A stretch of DNA of 64,000 bases from Norana najaformis (Eukaryota > Annelida > Clitellata > Crassiclitellata > Hormogastridae). A program made the translations under genes and the position numbers. How positions within the stretch are numbered: position 1 is the first letter of the stretch; each line of letters starts with the position of its first letter. The stretch is from positions 248,001 to 312,000 of the forward strand of contig OZ029928.1 in NCBI GenBank assembly GCA_964023275.1, in the 5' to 3' direction. This document shows positions 42,831 to 57,900 of this stretch, piece by piece. Below the pieces are notes generated by a model. It did no database searches. It had not been told where the DNA came from and saw nothing but the letters and a program-made list of their open reading frames with translations.

Positions 42831-45190
42831 GTAATTAACAACAATTTAATACTTATATGATTAATTTCTACGATTGTTCTAAATGTTCCAAAAAGTCCAA
42901 TTCTCGCATGCCTATCTTTTGTTTTGCTCCTCATGCAGGAGTTGCCCGACGGTGTCTCATCACATGTCCGCCGCTGCTCATAAACTAGAGAGTTTATGCG
43001 CGAATTAAGTCAGTTAACGTTCTGATCTTTTACATTACTATGATTAAAAGCTGCTTTATCTTGGTGATGTTTCCCGGTTAGCAACAACAGCTGAGAGACC
43101 AGAGAGACAGAGACAAAGACAGAGACAGAGGGAGGGAGGGAAGGATTGAGGGAGGGAGGAAAAGAGGGCGGGAGGGAGGTAGTTACTACTTATGGAGCAG
43201 CTAATGCGATAACATTGATTAAATATACTTAAAGGCAAACAATTATCTGCGTCGTACTGTGAAACGAGACAGAAATAGACAGAGACAGACAGATAGACAG
43301 ACAGACTGACAGCAACGTTAGCTTTGATATCATATTTAGTCCGGAGATGGTCTTATTTGGTCAGTGGCCGCCATAAGCAAAGCTTTACTAAACCTAATCA
43401 GATAGAGTAAAGGTGCTTGCAATGATATTCTGCTTGATAGATGTCTGGACCTCTTGATCTTTAGACCAGGATGATATAATTTTGTTTCCAGGCATGTAAA
43501 CTAAATTTACGTCAGTCATTATCAACCGATGCAAATACAATACTTTGACTTTGCAGCTAACAGGAGGATTGGGGTTCCTAATCGGATACAAAGGCACGTC
43601 AAGCTATATCATCGATAAGCATTGATGTAATCGGACAGTAGTTCCTGGTTACGAGTTACCATAGCGTAAACTTGGCAACAGTGGTCTTAATTCTTTCTAA
43701 AACCTAACGCAAATCTGATTGACGTAAATTCATTGGCCAATTCTTTAAAGCAATTAATTCAACTCAATGAAATATACATAAATGTTACTGCCATAAAGAA
43801 ACAAAGTGTAGACTTATGAGTTGCATCTCCTTTGTGTGTTTCTTTGTATTAGGTTACCTTGGAAAGTACTCAAAGGTTTTTAGGAGCGGTGACTGTTTTC
43901 CAGCTGTTGCAAATAAGCAGGTTGTACGGAAGCTTCTGAAACCAATGTTCTTCTAAAAGATATTATGGTGTAGCATTAAGAAGAACACTAAAACGGTTCT
44001 ATGTCTTCATTCACATGAGCACTACATGGACATAGCCAAGTGAAAACTGTGAGACAGACTGCATACGGGATATCAATCAGATTTCGATGCTTCTCAAAGT
44101 TTAGCAGTAAAACAAAGAATTCAGTTAGCGAAGGAATTATAGCCGATATATTAAAGACACACTGTAATTCAAATTATACAAAACAATTTTTATTTAATAA
44201 GTATTATTGTTCACAACCTATATAACTGCCTAATAGCGTTTATCGTTCTTTCGATGTTCCGAATAACATACACCAAACGATTAGAAATAAATAATGTCTT
44301 AAATTCATCTACTCATACGAAGTAAAACATAGCAGCGTCATATGATGCAATGAAACCACTGTATTCGTAGCTAATATCTCACTTAGGTCCAGTCAACTTA
44401 AAAAGAATACAGTTGCAAAGTCTCGTTTCGTTCACAGTTACACAAGTTGTTAAACATTGAAATGCAACAAATTTCTGTTTCCTACTGCACAACATGCTAA
44501 AGAGTCATGAGTTCTCAGCCCATGAGTTATGCGTGCAAACATATTACAGTAAAATTAGCTAATAAAGCAATTTTTCAAAATAGATCAAAATATTTTTGAC
44601 CGATGCATTATTTATGCTTTTTGCCAAAAAGACTATTTAACCTGCTTCAAAGTTTTAAGGTTGAAAAAGCGCATTCAGTATACCAACTGGCATCGAATGT
44701 GGCCTGAACATTGCTTCAAGAACGGGAAACCATAAAACGAACAAAGTCTGTTCATCTTGGATGTCGCTGGAGGCACCACAGGTTAATCTGATTGCCTCCA
44801 AACTTTCAAAGAGTCGAAATCTCATTTACTTAATTACCACTGTCAGACTCAGGCCAATCGGTTATGGATTTTGGAGATACAGTATAGTGGGGTCAAAATA
44901 CGTCGTTTCTTATCTCTAAGCAATTGACCGTTGACACTGGTTTGCTTTGCAGCGCATCCTTTGACAAACAAGTAGTGACCTGCATACCTCCACTATGACA
45001 TCACTCTCAGACTTCAGTTCTTTTCTGCTTCTACATTTTTACAGACAATAAATAACAGAGCAAGGAATGCGAAGATCATCAAACTGGTTTAATAAAATTT
45101 TGTTTACAGCCTAAAACAACCAAAAGCAAATAAAATAAAAGACATAAAAGGAATTGAAAGCATATGGTTTTCATAAATTTCCTTCAAATT
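42831..45190. other. Intergenic; purine-rich tract only
   Basis: 43095-43185 is a G/A-rich strand with several GGGAGGG clusters, possibly able to form G-quadruplexes. No gene recognised. Confidence 0.35.
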
Positions 45191-45214
45191 AATGCGAAGA
45201 GGTGAATATGCAAA

Positions 45215-45445
45215 GGCCGTCAGCCGACCTGGTGGCTCGATGGATATCGGGGCACTGCGACTTCTACCATCAACGAGGGACTACCAGACGGTGAATTTAT
45301 CGTGTTCCGTGGATCCCATCGCCCGTCGCCGTTCCTCATCCCCCACACATTCCAGCCCACGAACTCTGAACGAAGCGTCATCTTCACCGCTGGATGGAAC
45401 TCCGTCGATCGTGCTATGGGTGTATGTAGGAGCTCGCCAGTGGTG
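45215..45445. repeat. GC-rich island, possible SINE
   Basis: Much richer in G+C than its surroundings, with both strands open over most of the stretch. TGGCTCGATGG at 45233 resembles a pol III A box, but no B box is clear. Could be a SINE or a captured cDNA-like fragment. Confidence 0.3.
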
Positions 45446-45755
45446 ACTTTTTTAGTTTTCTGAGCGCTGGTTGCATACTGATGAACTCTGTTCAAATTGG
45501 GCTTTAATGCCATGTTGGCTGGCGTAGACGGAGCTATTCTTGTCTTCGCAAAGCGTAAATGTTTTAGATAACTTACTAATTATTTAGCTTAATTAGCTTC
45601 CCAACTAAATACAATTAAACGAAAAGTCTAACAATTGCGACGTATTAATGTTTCTTAAATGCTGTTGAGGAAATGACGACCGCTATGAAATCCTGATAAT
45701 ACAACAGGCTTCCTATTGCTCTAAGTTCGATTGTGTCCTGTACGTGTTTCGATGT

Positions 45756-45941
45756 CTAGACACGTCTTAGAATTGCGTAGTGCGAATCTTCTTCGAGGTA
45801 TTGAACGGGTGCCAGATTAGGTTTCATGGCGACTGGTAGGAAGGCGTACTCCATGGCTCCTTCTCTGCTGTTCTGTTGATTCCACGCCGGTTGACGAGCA
45901 GGATGAGGTGGTCGTTGCGGAAGGTGAACAGCAGAAGGCGC
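45756..45941 (-). CDS. Gene C terminal exon with ITIM-like motif
   Basis: Acceptor CTGATTTAG, phase 0, 61 codons then TAG. LPQRPPHPARQPAWNQQ, MEYAFLPV, APVQYLEEDSHYAILRRV. SHYAIL fits the ITIM pattern (S/I/V/L)-x-Y-x-x-(I/V/L). Confidence 0.7.
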   Translation of the reverse strand, partial: APSAVHLPQRPPHPARQPAWNQQNSREGAMEYAFLPVAMKPNLAPVQYLEEDSHYAILRRV

Positions 45942-48900
45942 CTAAATCAGTAATCAAATGTCACACTGTAGTAGGGAACGTTCGGCGTCTGTTTTATCTA
46001 ACCCTCTGATGCGCTATTCATGTTTATACGTATAGTGTATGTTATCTATACTTAGAACTTCTATTGAGCCATTACAATATTGCACCAGGAATCAATCGAT
46101 GGCACTCCAAAAAAGAATCACAATCCGGTCAATTCCAAGGGTCTGTCCAATGAGACCGAAAGGTAACCTAAGGAGAATTAGCGCGCTGAAACAAAGTCGG
46201 TGTAAACGAATGGAAAGACCATATTGTGTATGGTATAAAAATATGTATATACATTTATATATAGAGTCATGATGTTGGCATTCTCGGCTTTTTTCATTTT
46301 CCTTAAACATCGCATTAGACTAGACCACTTTTCACTGTAGGCTATGTTACAAAAAGCGTGCTACACCAATGCTTCTTATAGGTCTTACATAGAGGTCACT
46401 GAATCTGCAAATCTGTGGAGTTTCAGTTCACCAACCATCTATGCTGCTGGCTGCAAATAACACTGTTGCAGGACAGTCACTTATGCGTAAACCACTTGGC
46501 CAAGGTCACCAAAATGGCGAATACTTTACAGTCTAGAACCGGCGATCAGTTGATCTGATAACAAGTGTGCAATCGAGTGAGGAACAGCATCTAATCTATT
46601 TTGAAAACTTTTAATGCGTCTATGAACAAAACAAGACGCATCAAAGTATAACGCGAACCTACCGGTCTGTTTGGCGGTGGCGGTGGCCTTTGTGGGCCAG
46701 CTGAGCTTGACGCTGGTCTGCGGACCGATGCCACAGGTGATGGAGGAGCTGGAGGAAGAGACGAAGGCGACAGAGGAAAACGATTTTCTCCACGGGTGCT
46801 TCCGGATATATCGTCCAATCTAGAAACGAATTGTACATAAACGTCTTTAGTAGTCAAAAAGAGATAGAAAGTTTTTTTAGCTTCTCTATTATGACATTCG
46901 TAAAACACATATTATTTGTCAAGAAAAATTATTAAAAATGAACTGTATCAATTGAATTGAAATTGAAGCGTCTCGGGGTACAAAGCCCAGCCTTGTAGTC
47001 TCGGTCTCAAGATTTGGTTTTCAGACATCTGGACCTCGTCTCGCCTTCAAGATTGAAAGTCTCAATCTCGTACCATTACGGCAGCAATCGAATCAGACAT
47101 TTTATCAAATCATTGAATGCGATCCGGCGCTACGATCAGATCTACTAAGTGAAGAACTTGCGCTAGAGCAATAATGTTTAGCCTAATTTCCAGCTCAGCG
47201 TAGAGAAAGGAAGGCGATTTTGGCTACTTTGTCTGATTTTCTTATATCTAATGGGTAATAAATATCATAGCAAAAAGGTTAGGGTGGCAAATTCCTTTAA
47301 TGCGAAATTTACAGCTCGTTGTTAAGCCATATAACCGGTGTTTTATGTCATTAAAGACGAATAATATATAAAAACAATTTAATGTATAAAATCGTAATAA
47401 TTTTGTGGCAAAACTCCCAATGGATTGCGAGATGAATATATAATTTTTACATTGTGGAAAATTTTGTAATATAAATGGAAAACGACAGAACTTACCTGAG
47501 GTTTAGTGTCGAGTTTTCTACACAAAATAAGCAAAAGAACATTCTTTTACAAATTGATAATGGCCTAATGTGCACGACCTTCACATATTATGTATATGTA
47601 TATTTTCAAAAGGAATCGGATAAGTTATTTAGGAAGATAGTCTGTTTATGGGCAGATTAAAAACTTTGATCTACTGTGTTGACACAACTGTCCGAATCCA
47701 GGGGGTTTACCACTTTGGGTTGGCCCAAAGTTTTGCATATTATGAGACACTATAATTGGTATTCACCGTGTTTTACTTAGACGAAATAAGAGAGATTAGG
47801 CTGCGTAGAAACTATGAACACAGACTAATCGTAATTTACGTTTAGAAAGACTCGTATGGCATTAATATTTCTCCATTGGTGTTGAATTGCGATTTAAAAA
47901 TAGAAAGCGTCAAATGAATCTGACGTGTGCGATGATAGATGCATTGTCGAAGTCTTATGTTTTATAAATCAACGGTTTTCTGACCTTGAGATCCGTGTAA
48001 ATCCTGCTCACAACACGGCTTCTTGATTATAATTATTAATATAGGGAAAATGAAGACGCCGCAGCCGATTGTCATGAGGACGAATAAGAAAATCCCAAGA
48101 CATTTCTTTCCGGCGTTTGCTGAAAAACAATAAAATAACGATCATAACTTAGGTTAACTAATTATTATCGAGGAAGTATAACTCTGTGAAGTTCAATTGA
48201 AGCACAAATTCACTTCGTTTTCAGGGTCTTTTTTGCAAATCTAATTATATGTAATTTAGTTTAAGAATTAGTACTCATGAAAGTACAGACACAATCGAAT
48301 ATTCTTTAAATTTTTCAATCATAACTTCTGAAGCGTAGTTATAATGCACAAGTCATTAGTCTGTTGTATTCCAACGCCTATCTATATAATCAGGTTGATT
48401 ACAGGAATTCAGTCTGGTGAAACTGTATAGAGAAAACTTAAGAAGAAGCACGATGAAATAGATTGGTCTTGAGTCGAAATCCGAATGACAGAAATAGACT
48501 CGGCAACAAAACGAACGGACTCAGAAAGTACAACAGAGTAACTTGGCCTCTTCGCCAAAACCGTTCTATTCAAAGGCAACTGATAAAATTAGAATAGAAT
48601 ATTGTAAATGTTATGCTTGCCATGTAAATGAAAAACAATGCATTGTAAATGTGGCTTATCGTAGCTTCTTTCATGGCAGCATGATAAGTCTGCTATAGTT
48701 GTAAAACAGAAAGCGAAATAATCAGTCGCCACTGTTCCTTACCATTTGCAGGATTCATGCATGGCAGCATTTTCTCAAGCCATGGAAATCTGTTGTTTAA
48801 AGTCTTTTTGTTCGATGCTCCAATATTGCTGTTGTTTCCGTTTTGATTTTCACCTGTGTTTATGTTGTAGTAAGCCAGAAAAAAACCCATCGAAATGAGA

Positions 48901-51900
48901 TTAGCAATCTCGTAAACCAATATACCAACAGCGACGTACATCCCGACATCCCAACCACCTGCAGGTAATACACGAAGTTACGAATTCAGCTTCACCATTC
49001 ATACTTCACGCTTCATTTAATGTTTATTCCACATGAACAGCGTTAATTAGCTGTAGCAAACATTCACAATTCATGTTTTAAGATCACAATTATATCCGCA
49101 GATCATCGTATTCTAATGCAGAGTGTGTGTTTATATGAGACGAATTGACTGACTGCTTAGACAACCGCAATAATTGTTGAAATTGAAAATTGAACAGGTG
49201 AACTATTTCTGAATAAAGACTTCTTAAAATGAAAATGCCTTGAAGTAGCACTAGGTTCACCTGAAATTATGTAGGTATCACAGATAAAATAACATTACCT
49301 GGATTGATGTGATCAGTACTTGAACAAGCTTATATATGCTTAATGCATATTTCGCGCACTTGTACATCTGTATATCAGCACATGTTTTACAACATTATGC
49401 AAAAATTCCTTTTTATTCATTTTACAAGGACGTTGCAGATAACTCAGTTGATGGATGACAATAATGCTGATTCACAAGAAATTCTAATAGCCCTGACTAA
49501 CATGTAATTAAACTGAATTAATCAGATTCATTAAATTAAATTCATAATTAAATTAGATTCATAATTAAATTTATCAGATTCATTAGGCTCAGTGCTATCA
49601 ATGAGTGTCACATAGAGCTAAATGCAAGTAACAAAAGCGTGACAATTAATAAGCAATTACATGCAGTCTAAATGTGCAGCGTGAAGCAAAGCAAAATTTA
49701 AAAATCCCCTAAAAAGCGAAGTTGTTTTAGTCTTAAATGACGATTTTGACAAACAAATTGAATTTTTTTGTCATTTTATGTTTCTTGCCGTACAATTAAA
49801 ATTACCGAAGTGAAAACATATATCTTGAAGTTCTTTTTAGCTGTTGTTTAAAAGAGATTGTTCCTAAAAACAGCAATATTATATTATTACTGATAACATG
49901 TTTTATAATAAAATGTTCTAGTACTACCAGTATTAAAAAAGTTTACAAAAATGTTGATTGGTAACAATGCTTTGAAATCTACAATAGTAAACAATTTGGG
50001 CGATGGTAGAACCTCTGATTTTTGATGAATTAATTTATATTCTGTATAAAACGATAATCCTCGGTGAGGTTTTAAAGTGTGCAGTAAGTACCTTAACTAA
50101 GATATTTTGCAGTGCAGACACATTCTATGAGGCACACATCCTAGACATATAAAATAACGGTATGACCAGCTGTGACTCAAAACAGGCTGTTCTAAATTTA
50201 TGTTTGGTAATTTAATTAATAGAGGACATGACCTAAGTGGCTCCGCCAGTTCTTATGCCAACAGTTTCATGGAAGTTGACTGCGCTAACCTGTAATTAAA
50301 CACTAAGCCCATTCTACGCAGGTCATCTGCGCACTAATTTAGCAAAATCGCCGTTCTGGGGAAATCCGCTGTTTCTACGACCTTGACCTCCCCTCCTTTC
50401 CTTGGCAAAGTGCCAAGAATTACTTTGTTCCCATATTATTTGCAAAAATGTGCCAGTAGACCTACTACAAGTCGCCTAATCTAAATGTACTAATCGGATC
50501 GCGGATCGTGTGCATGTCTAAGCCTTTCATTATCTAGATAGCTACCAAAAATAGTCCACTAATTTATCATTTTCATGGTAGAGATGTGACATTCTTGTTA
50601 CTGTGGTTATACAAAATATGCGATGATAGACACAGCAACAACAGAAATATAACTGGACACATTAAGTATGTGTGTTTCAGTCTCTATACAACAAAGCAGC
50701 AATGCTTGAGCATCAGCTGAGGCACTTCTGAATTATAAAAGCGTTTTTGCAAGACAAAGTAATTGATCAAGCTACACATTTAGGCACAAGGATGAAACTC
50801 CCATGCTGAACAATGAAAGCATACGGGTTTATAATAAGTTTGTAAAAGCGATTTCTAAGCGAAGTTGTAGTCATAAAAGCGAATGTGCAACACCGATAAG
50901 GTGAAAGCAAAATTGTAGCAAACAAAAGCAAAACAAAAACTGAAAATCCAATGCACCTATGAGATATATAGGAGCAATTTACTTAGTTAAAATAGCAATC
51001 TACTGAATAAGGAATTTCATAAATTGCAAATTCGAAAAGCGTTTTCCTGAAAAAGACTTTTAAAAAGCTTAAATTGATTTGCCCGGTGGAATTGGTAGAC
51101 TATTTTAAAAGCTTGGAAACAAATGTAAACAGGTCATTTGGCTTAGGAATAATAACGAGATTGGCATTATTTCTTTTATGCTCTATAAATAATTGTTTCC
51201 TAAGAGAAGTTTTTACAATATCGTTAAACACGGAAAATTAAATCACGATGAGATTAGCAAAAAACGATCATAGTATCACATTATCTAAAGTGCTTCATCA
51301 TAAATCATTTATATAATTGTTCTGGCTTCTATAACGCATTATGATTTTGCTGAGTTCATTTGATGGGAACATCGATGCTTAAAAATCTTTTTCTTTGAAA
51401 ATCGATGCTTTACGCATTTTGACAACGACGCAATATAGAGGTCATTAGAAACGATAAGATTATATGATCAATGCATATTTTATGATCAAATTATTAGCTT
51501 TTATGATTAATCAGCTTTGCCTTTTGAAGAATGCCTTGTTATAGGGAATGCTTTTTAGTGGATTAAATATGTCTTCAGAATAAATCTCTATTACGCAAGA
51601 TTTTTAAGAAGACATTAATTCAGTTTAGAACTACAAAGTGTTGACATTATATTTGCAGGATTAAATTTGAAAATATGTTTCTCGGCAGTTATTGTATAGC
51701 GAGAAATCTATGATTGTCTGTATCACCTGTTTAGGATAAACTTTATGCCGTAATGACATCATGCAAACCCTATGTATAAGCGCATAAATTGCTATTTTAA
51801 AATAATATATGCAGTATAAGCTGTTCAAACGAATTTCTTTTCGCGTTTTGATATAGGCCTACTACATTTTACAATGTATCCTGTTCAAAAATCAATTTAT

Positions 51901-54900
51901 TCTAAGTTCCTTTAAATTGTTATAGCCCTTCTAATAAGATAGTACTGACAAACTATTCCGCAAGTCTTAAGCTCTTGCACTGGATAATTTCTGCCCTAAA
52001 GTTCCTGACGATTACCCTACTTGAGTAATTCCTACCTAAGGTCTCAGGTTATCATGGGTATTGTACTGCTTCTTTTTCAGCAATTATCTTTTATATTTTA
52101 TTAATTTTATTAGTTAACAGTTTTAGAAGAGGGAGTAGGAGAACTTTTATGTAATAAGGTCTCAGTTTTCCAGGGTAGTCCCGATTTCGAGGGTCCATCC
52201 CGGAAAAATACAAGTTTACTTTGGACGTTCAAATGTCCGGTTTTATGTTTCGCGTCCAAGTTTTGGCATGTACAAATATTTCGAAACGTTGTTGTGTTAT
52301 AGTTGAACTTCCAAGAGACATCTTCAAGTAATATAAAAGTAACGTGGGCGTTACATTTAATATGTAAATAGAAGAGCACGGAGCACGAGATTTCCGATTC
52401 ACTAATTAATCTGTTTTGCTTTTGCTACGACATGCTATTCAAATGATCGAGCCTCTAAAGGCCATTGAGTCCTCAGAGAAGCACTGATACTCGGCCTTCT
52501 ATATCACGAACTGAGCTAATTATATATGCATATATGCAAAAAGATATGCATAATTTTTTACTATAAAATGTGTTTGTCGATGTTTCTAAATTAAGAGGAG
52601 AGAGTAAGCGGAAGAAGGGAGGTATGGAGATACGGAAAATGCCCTATTTCCACTGGCAGAATTATATTCATTTTATTTTGTGATAGCTCAGATCGTTTCA
52701 ACCCCAAATCAACTTGATAACTCTCCTCTATATCTATTCTCGCTGTTTTGTCCTCTTTTTGATTTGGGTTCCATAATTGGACGCAGTATTCTACATGTAG
52801 AATTCTCAATGATCTGTTCCACCTTTCTCACGTTTTCACGCTGTTCAGATTGACATCGTCTTTTCACCAAATAGCTGTATTTCATATTAATAGATTATAG
52901 GCGCGGTTCAGGATATGAGTTTTTAAACATTGCTTCGAAGGGCTATTGTTTGCTTGTTTAAGATTGGCAATAGTTTGTATCGATAAATTTTCAATTATTA
53001 TTATTCATTTCCTTATCTTGTGTTATGGAATGCTCTAGGCTTTGCAGATGAATATTTTACTATGCCATACATTTTGAAATCATGATACGGAATATTTTCA
53101 CGATATATTTAAGCTGAGTGGTTTGTTGAGCCGGGAATATTTTAAAAGAATTAGAGGCCAGGAAGCATTTTGCTCAGAGCAACAGTTTTTGAAGATCAGT
53201 GGTCTCAAAACACAATAGCTTTAATATATGAAAAATATTTATTTGAAATAGTTCACATAAACTTAAGAACATAACCAACAACCTTCGATATTAATATTGA
53301 AAAAACTAAAAATAACGTCTAGAATAAGCCTAAATTTACAGTAATTTTATGCCTCAGTGATGAGTCTCTCTTGAAGAGGTGCTAAATAAATCTGTTATTA
53401 AAATTACGATACGTAATCATGGTTTAAACTGAGCAGATTAAATAATAACATCATTCTGGAATATTACAAATACGGGAAAATTTTCGAAATGTCATAGATC
53501 TCATCACATTCTACAAGTAATAGATACTTCTACTGTAACCATGTAGCAATAAATAACAATCACGACTTCAATATTAATAAATTAATTTCTCCATACAGTC
53601 AGATTACTGACGCATTAGATGCCAGTATCACATGAACATAAGTATGTGTGTATGTATGCATGCATGCATGTATGTATCATATGATGTATGTATGTGTGTA
53701 TGTAAGTAAATTAATGTATGTATGTATTATATATTTTAACCACGGCGATAGAAATATCATTGTATCTATGCGTGTATGCATTTGTGTATTTTCGTATTCA
53801 TGCACGTATGTATCAATAAATTTACATAGCGTCTTTTGGAACTTCTCCAATTCACTGAAAATTATGTATAATTATTATCACAGATTCTGGTGCAAAAATC
53901 AGTACTCAGTTTTCTTTGAATTTTTTCCAGTCCTTGATGACATTCAAATCTTATTTCTTATGGTTTTCCATTAAAGTCTGCACTCCTTGGTTTATGAACA
54001 TGGACATTCATCTGGAAGTTACTGCTGCTTTAGGCAATTATCGGTTGAAGTATTGCGTCAAAAGATAGTGGTAGAGCAAAACTTCGTTTCATCTATAGTT
54101 TATCTGATATTAATGGAAAGAAATTGTTGCGTTAGTAACGTATTACTAATTTAATATATCAGTGGATTGCGGTTAATATATAAATATCAGTAAACCTATT
54201 AATTTTCTTTCTTTGGTTCGCTTAGTTATTGCAAAGTTCGAATAAGAAACAGTGAGTTCATTAAGTAAAGGTAAAAGTTCGTGAGCCAAAAATAGTTTGT
54301 GTTCATAGGCAATGCAATTTACAAGTAACTGTAGGCTATTCAACGGACAACATTACGTATAGTACAGCTTTATAGCTGATAGTTTTTACTGGTAAAACAA
54401 ATTAGTATTCTATCACGCAGACAAAAACTAATATAATTTTCGAAGGCTGCTGTATCTCACTTATCTCTAAAATTGCAAGTCCACTCTTTTTGACATCTGC
54501 CTATGGTTCTGACGGGGATTCGTGGACTGGATTGTCATTGGTGTTTGATTATCCCTTTTGCGGATCAGCTGTCGGCGATTCTGTTTTGTCTACTGAAAAG
54601 CAAATCTCTGAGACAATTAAATCTGAAATTTGATACCAATGCATCGCAGCAAGTTATTTAAAATTCCTTAGCCAATTCTGTAGCCCGTAGCTGTTTGAAA
54701 ACCCCCTACTCTTCCCAGGCTTCACTAAATACACTATATTCATATGTGCACGTTTTAACTGTTTAAAAGCCATGACGTGTACTGATACGTATAATGTGTC
54801 AGTAGTGGGGCTGCCTATAGTGTTGTCGGTGGGATATCTGGATGTGCTTAGTTTACATTTGAAAGCTGTTCTGATGCTTGTTTCTCTCCATTCTCAGAAG

Positions 54901-57900
54901 TATTTGTATTGCGACCTACAGAAATTTCATATTGCTTCGAAGATTGATTCTTATCTAATGACGTTTATGAAGCCGTTATCATATTGCACAAGACATCAAT
55001 CGATGGTCGCTTCAAGTCAAAAATCATAATACGTTGGTGAAGTCCAGTCGAAATCCAACAGGTCAGGGAAACTCAAAGCCTTGATAGGTATATAAGTTGA
55101 AACAGAAAAGCAACGGTATTACTTCGGAATTGGTGCGGAGTGCGTCGATAACATTGTGTCTCGTTTTACTCTCAATCTACGTATAAAATCACCGAATAAC
55201 GAAATCTCATATACTAAAAGTAGTTTTCATCAGTTGGTTACATGACTGATGTCAAGTTAGGGTATCTAATCTTATCATAATACCCAAGGCATCAGTCGAT
55301 GGTAGCTTCAAGTGAAAATCGCATTCCAAATCATAGTCTGTGGGTCAAATTCCAATAGGTCAGAGAAACCAAATGTCAGGTTACGATTAGTTTAGACTTG
55401 AATGATGTCAGAGAACTGACAGTACAAAATGAGCTCGGCAGTAAATCCCAAAGCTTTGAACCAGCTTCAGAGAAGGCCCGTGAGCCCAACACTGTTCGTG
55501 TATGGGGCACAGCAAACAGTTTCAAAACGCAGTGCCAATGGAGTATGTTCAGATTAAACATACAGAATGGGGTTTTAGTCCGCTGTAGATCCGAAATCAC
55601 TGACCATGTGGTCTTGAAAACTGATACTTGGTTGCAGAGACCTTCGCAGATGAAAAGCTTGCTTCGGTTTTCGGTTAATACACAACACCCAGCAATTATA
55701 TTTGCTGTTTTCTTGTATCTCTTCGTTTCTCAAAACGCACCTTCAGCCCACATGCATTGACTGATGTTTAGCCACAATGACTCAGTTGACATGTTTTATT
55801 TAATACACTTAAAATTTTTTTTATAATTTTATAAAAAAGCATTGACTGGTTGTATTTGCAAAATGAGGAAAAATTTGCCAAATAAAACACCATTATCGGC
55901 TTATTAGAACAGAAAACTTATAAAGAAAATCTGAGTTAGAAAATTAGACTCCGTCACGTAAATAGTACGGCGGAACTATCGATGTGGCTTGCTGGATATC
56001 TAAATGTTATTATCCATGTAGCATATTATTAATTTTTACAACTGATGCTTCTGAAAGAGCATAGTAATTATGGTTGTTCTGTGCATGTGGAACCAAGCAG
56101 CATGTTAGATTTGGTACAAAGCCGATCGTATTCCCACAATACTTTTGCCGTAGAAAAAAAGCGAACATATAACTTAACATCAAAACTTGATTTTTAAAGT
56201 GCAAGTCCTAAAGGTGATAGAACATTTTGTTGTCTGACATGTAACCCACCCACGCCTACGATTCCTCGCTCAGTCGATGGACATATGGCGTGTTAACAAA
56301 TGCATTACTTACTTACTTACTTAACATCAGTGATTCATGTAAACCGGCAAAAATGAAATGTCAATGCTTTTCAAACCTAAGCGAATCTAAGAATAAAAAG
56401 ACATGTCTAAGCAATTCAAGGTAAATCACTAGGTCAGTCAAACTTGTGCCACCAGTATATTTTTCAAAAAATATTCGCATAAGTTAAAACATAACGCGCA
56501 ATGACAACTATGGTTACCATATGAACCACAATACATATTTATATGTTTTGCCTGAATTGCATTTCATTGACATATTTTGTATAATATTAATGTTCATGTT
56601 CATCATCGTCATCGTTATCGTCATTGTTATCGCCATTGTCATCATCGTCATCATCATCATCATCATCATCTCCACCCTCATTAACGTCGTCATCATAATC
56701 ATCATTACCAGCATCATCATTATCACTGTTATCATCAACAACAGCTACATTATTATTATAGTCATCACATAAAATAATTTAAAGATAATCAGTATGAATA
56801 AGTGATCTCCATTATTTTTTTCGTGTTTAGTCATCGTTTGTTGGAAACTGCATCAAAGCAATGGCTAATAAGTAAATTGCATGTTTGAACATCACATGCA
56901 ATTTATTTTAAAATATTCAGTCACTAATGTTACCTTTTTTCTCTGCTTTGCTGCATTGCACGGTGAAGAAGATAATTGAAATCACAAAAAGCCCAACGAA
57001 GATTACCATAACAATGTAGAGAATTAACCATTCCCAGTCGCCACCATGTGCTGTTGAAACGGAAGGCAAAACTCTTACGACATCATCATTAGTAATCTAA
57101 ATGATAACTCACAGAGTGATTGGTTGACTTGAAAACAACATTATATACAGTAATAATACCTGAAAAGAGTTGATGAGTCTATTTACCTCATTGAGATATC
57201 AGGTTTAATATGTCAATTACGTAAATCTGAATGCAGTGTTTTAGATTATAGAGCAAATCTTGGTCACTACAAAACATGGTATGGAGGCAAGCAGTGCAAT
57301 TATTTCTTAAGAGCCAATCTTGATTGTAGAGCAGTTAAAGATATCCATAGAAATATTTGCAATAAATCCATGAGCATAGCGTATTATACTTTAAGCTTGT
57401 AAAGACTTTTCCACCGTTGATATATAGGGGCCTACTGTTCTTAAAACCAGAATCGTCATCTCCGTTTATATTATCTAACACATAATATATATCTCCCAAA
57501 TACATAGTTTTCTGTTGTAATCATCCCAGCAAACCTATATGCCATGGCCTGATTTTCAAGAGGGTTGTTTGGTACTACGTCTGTGCGTTTTGGGTTCTTA
57601 CCATTATCACTGTCGACTTTGTTCTGGCACGGTAGCATCTTTACCAAGAATGGAAATCGTTTGTTGTATATGTCTTTCCGTTTACTTTTGCCGTAATGTA
57701 GTGGAAAAAGAAGGCCCAATAGGCAACATAATCCAAAGTATATTGGAATAGCGACTGTAAAAAACCCATTTCATATCAGCCATAAATATAAATTGAAGAA
57801 TAACTCTGATGGACAATTGAATAAAGCTAATTTGATATTTTGCAATGATATTTAATCCCATCGCCTTTGTAAATAAATCAAATTTGTCGATTTTGTTATA

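Noticed and set aside
51071..51115. Possible tRNA-like words (GCCCGGTGGAATTGGTAGAC)
   Set aside because: No cloverleaf could be formed with the following bases.
56521..56772. Isoleucine-rich and methionine-rich frames on both strands
   Set aside because: Translation of the TCA/TCG triplet array.
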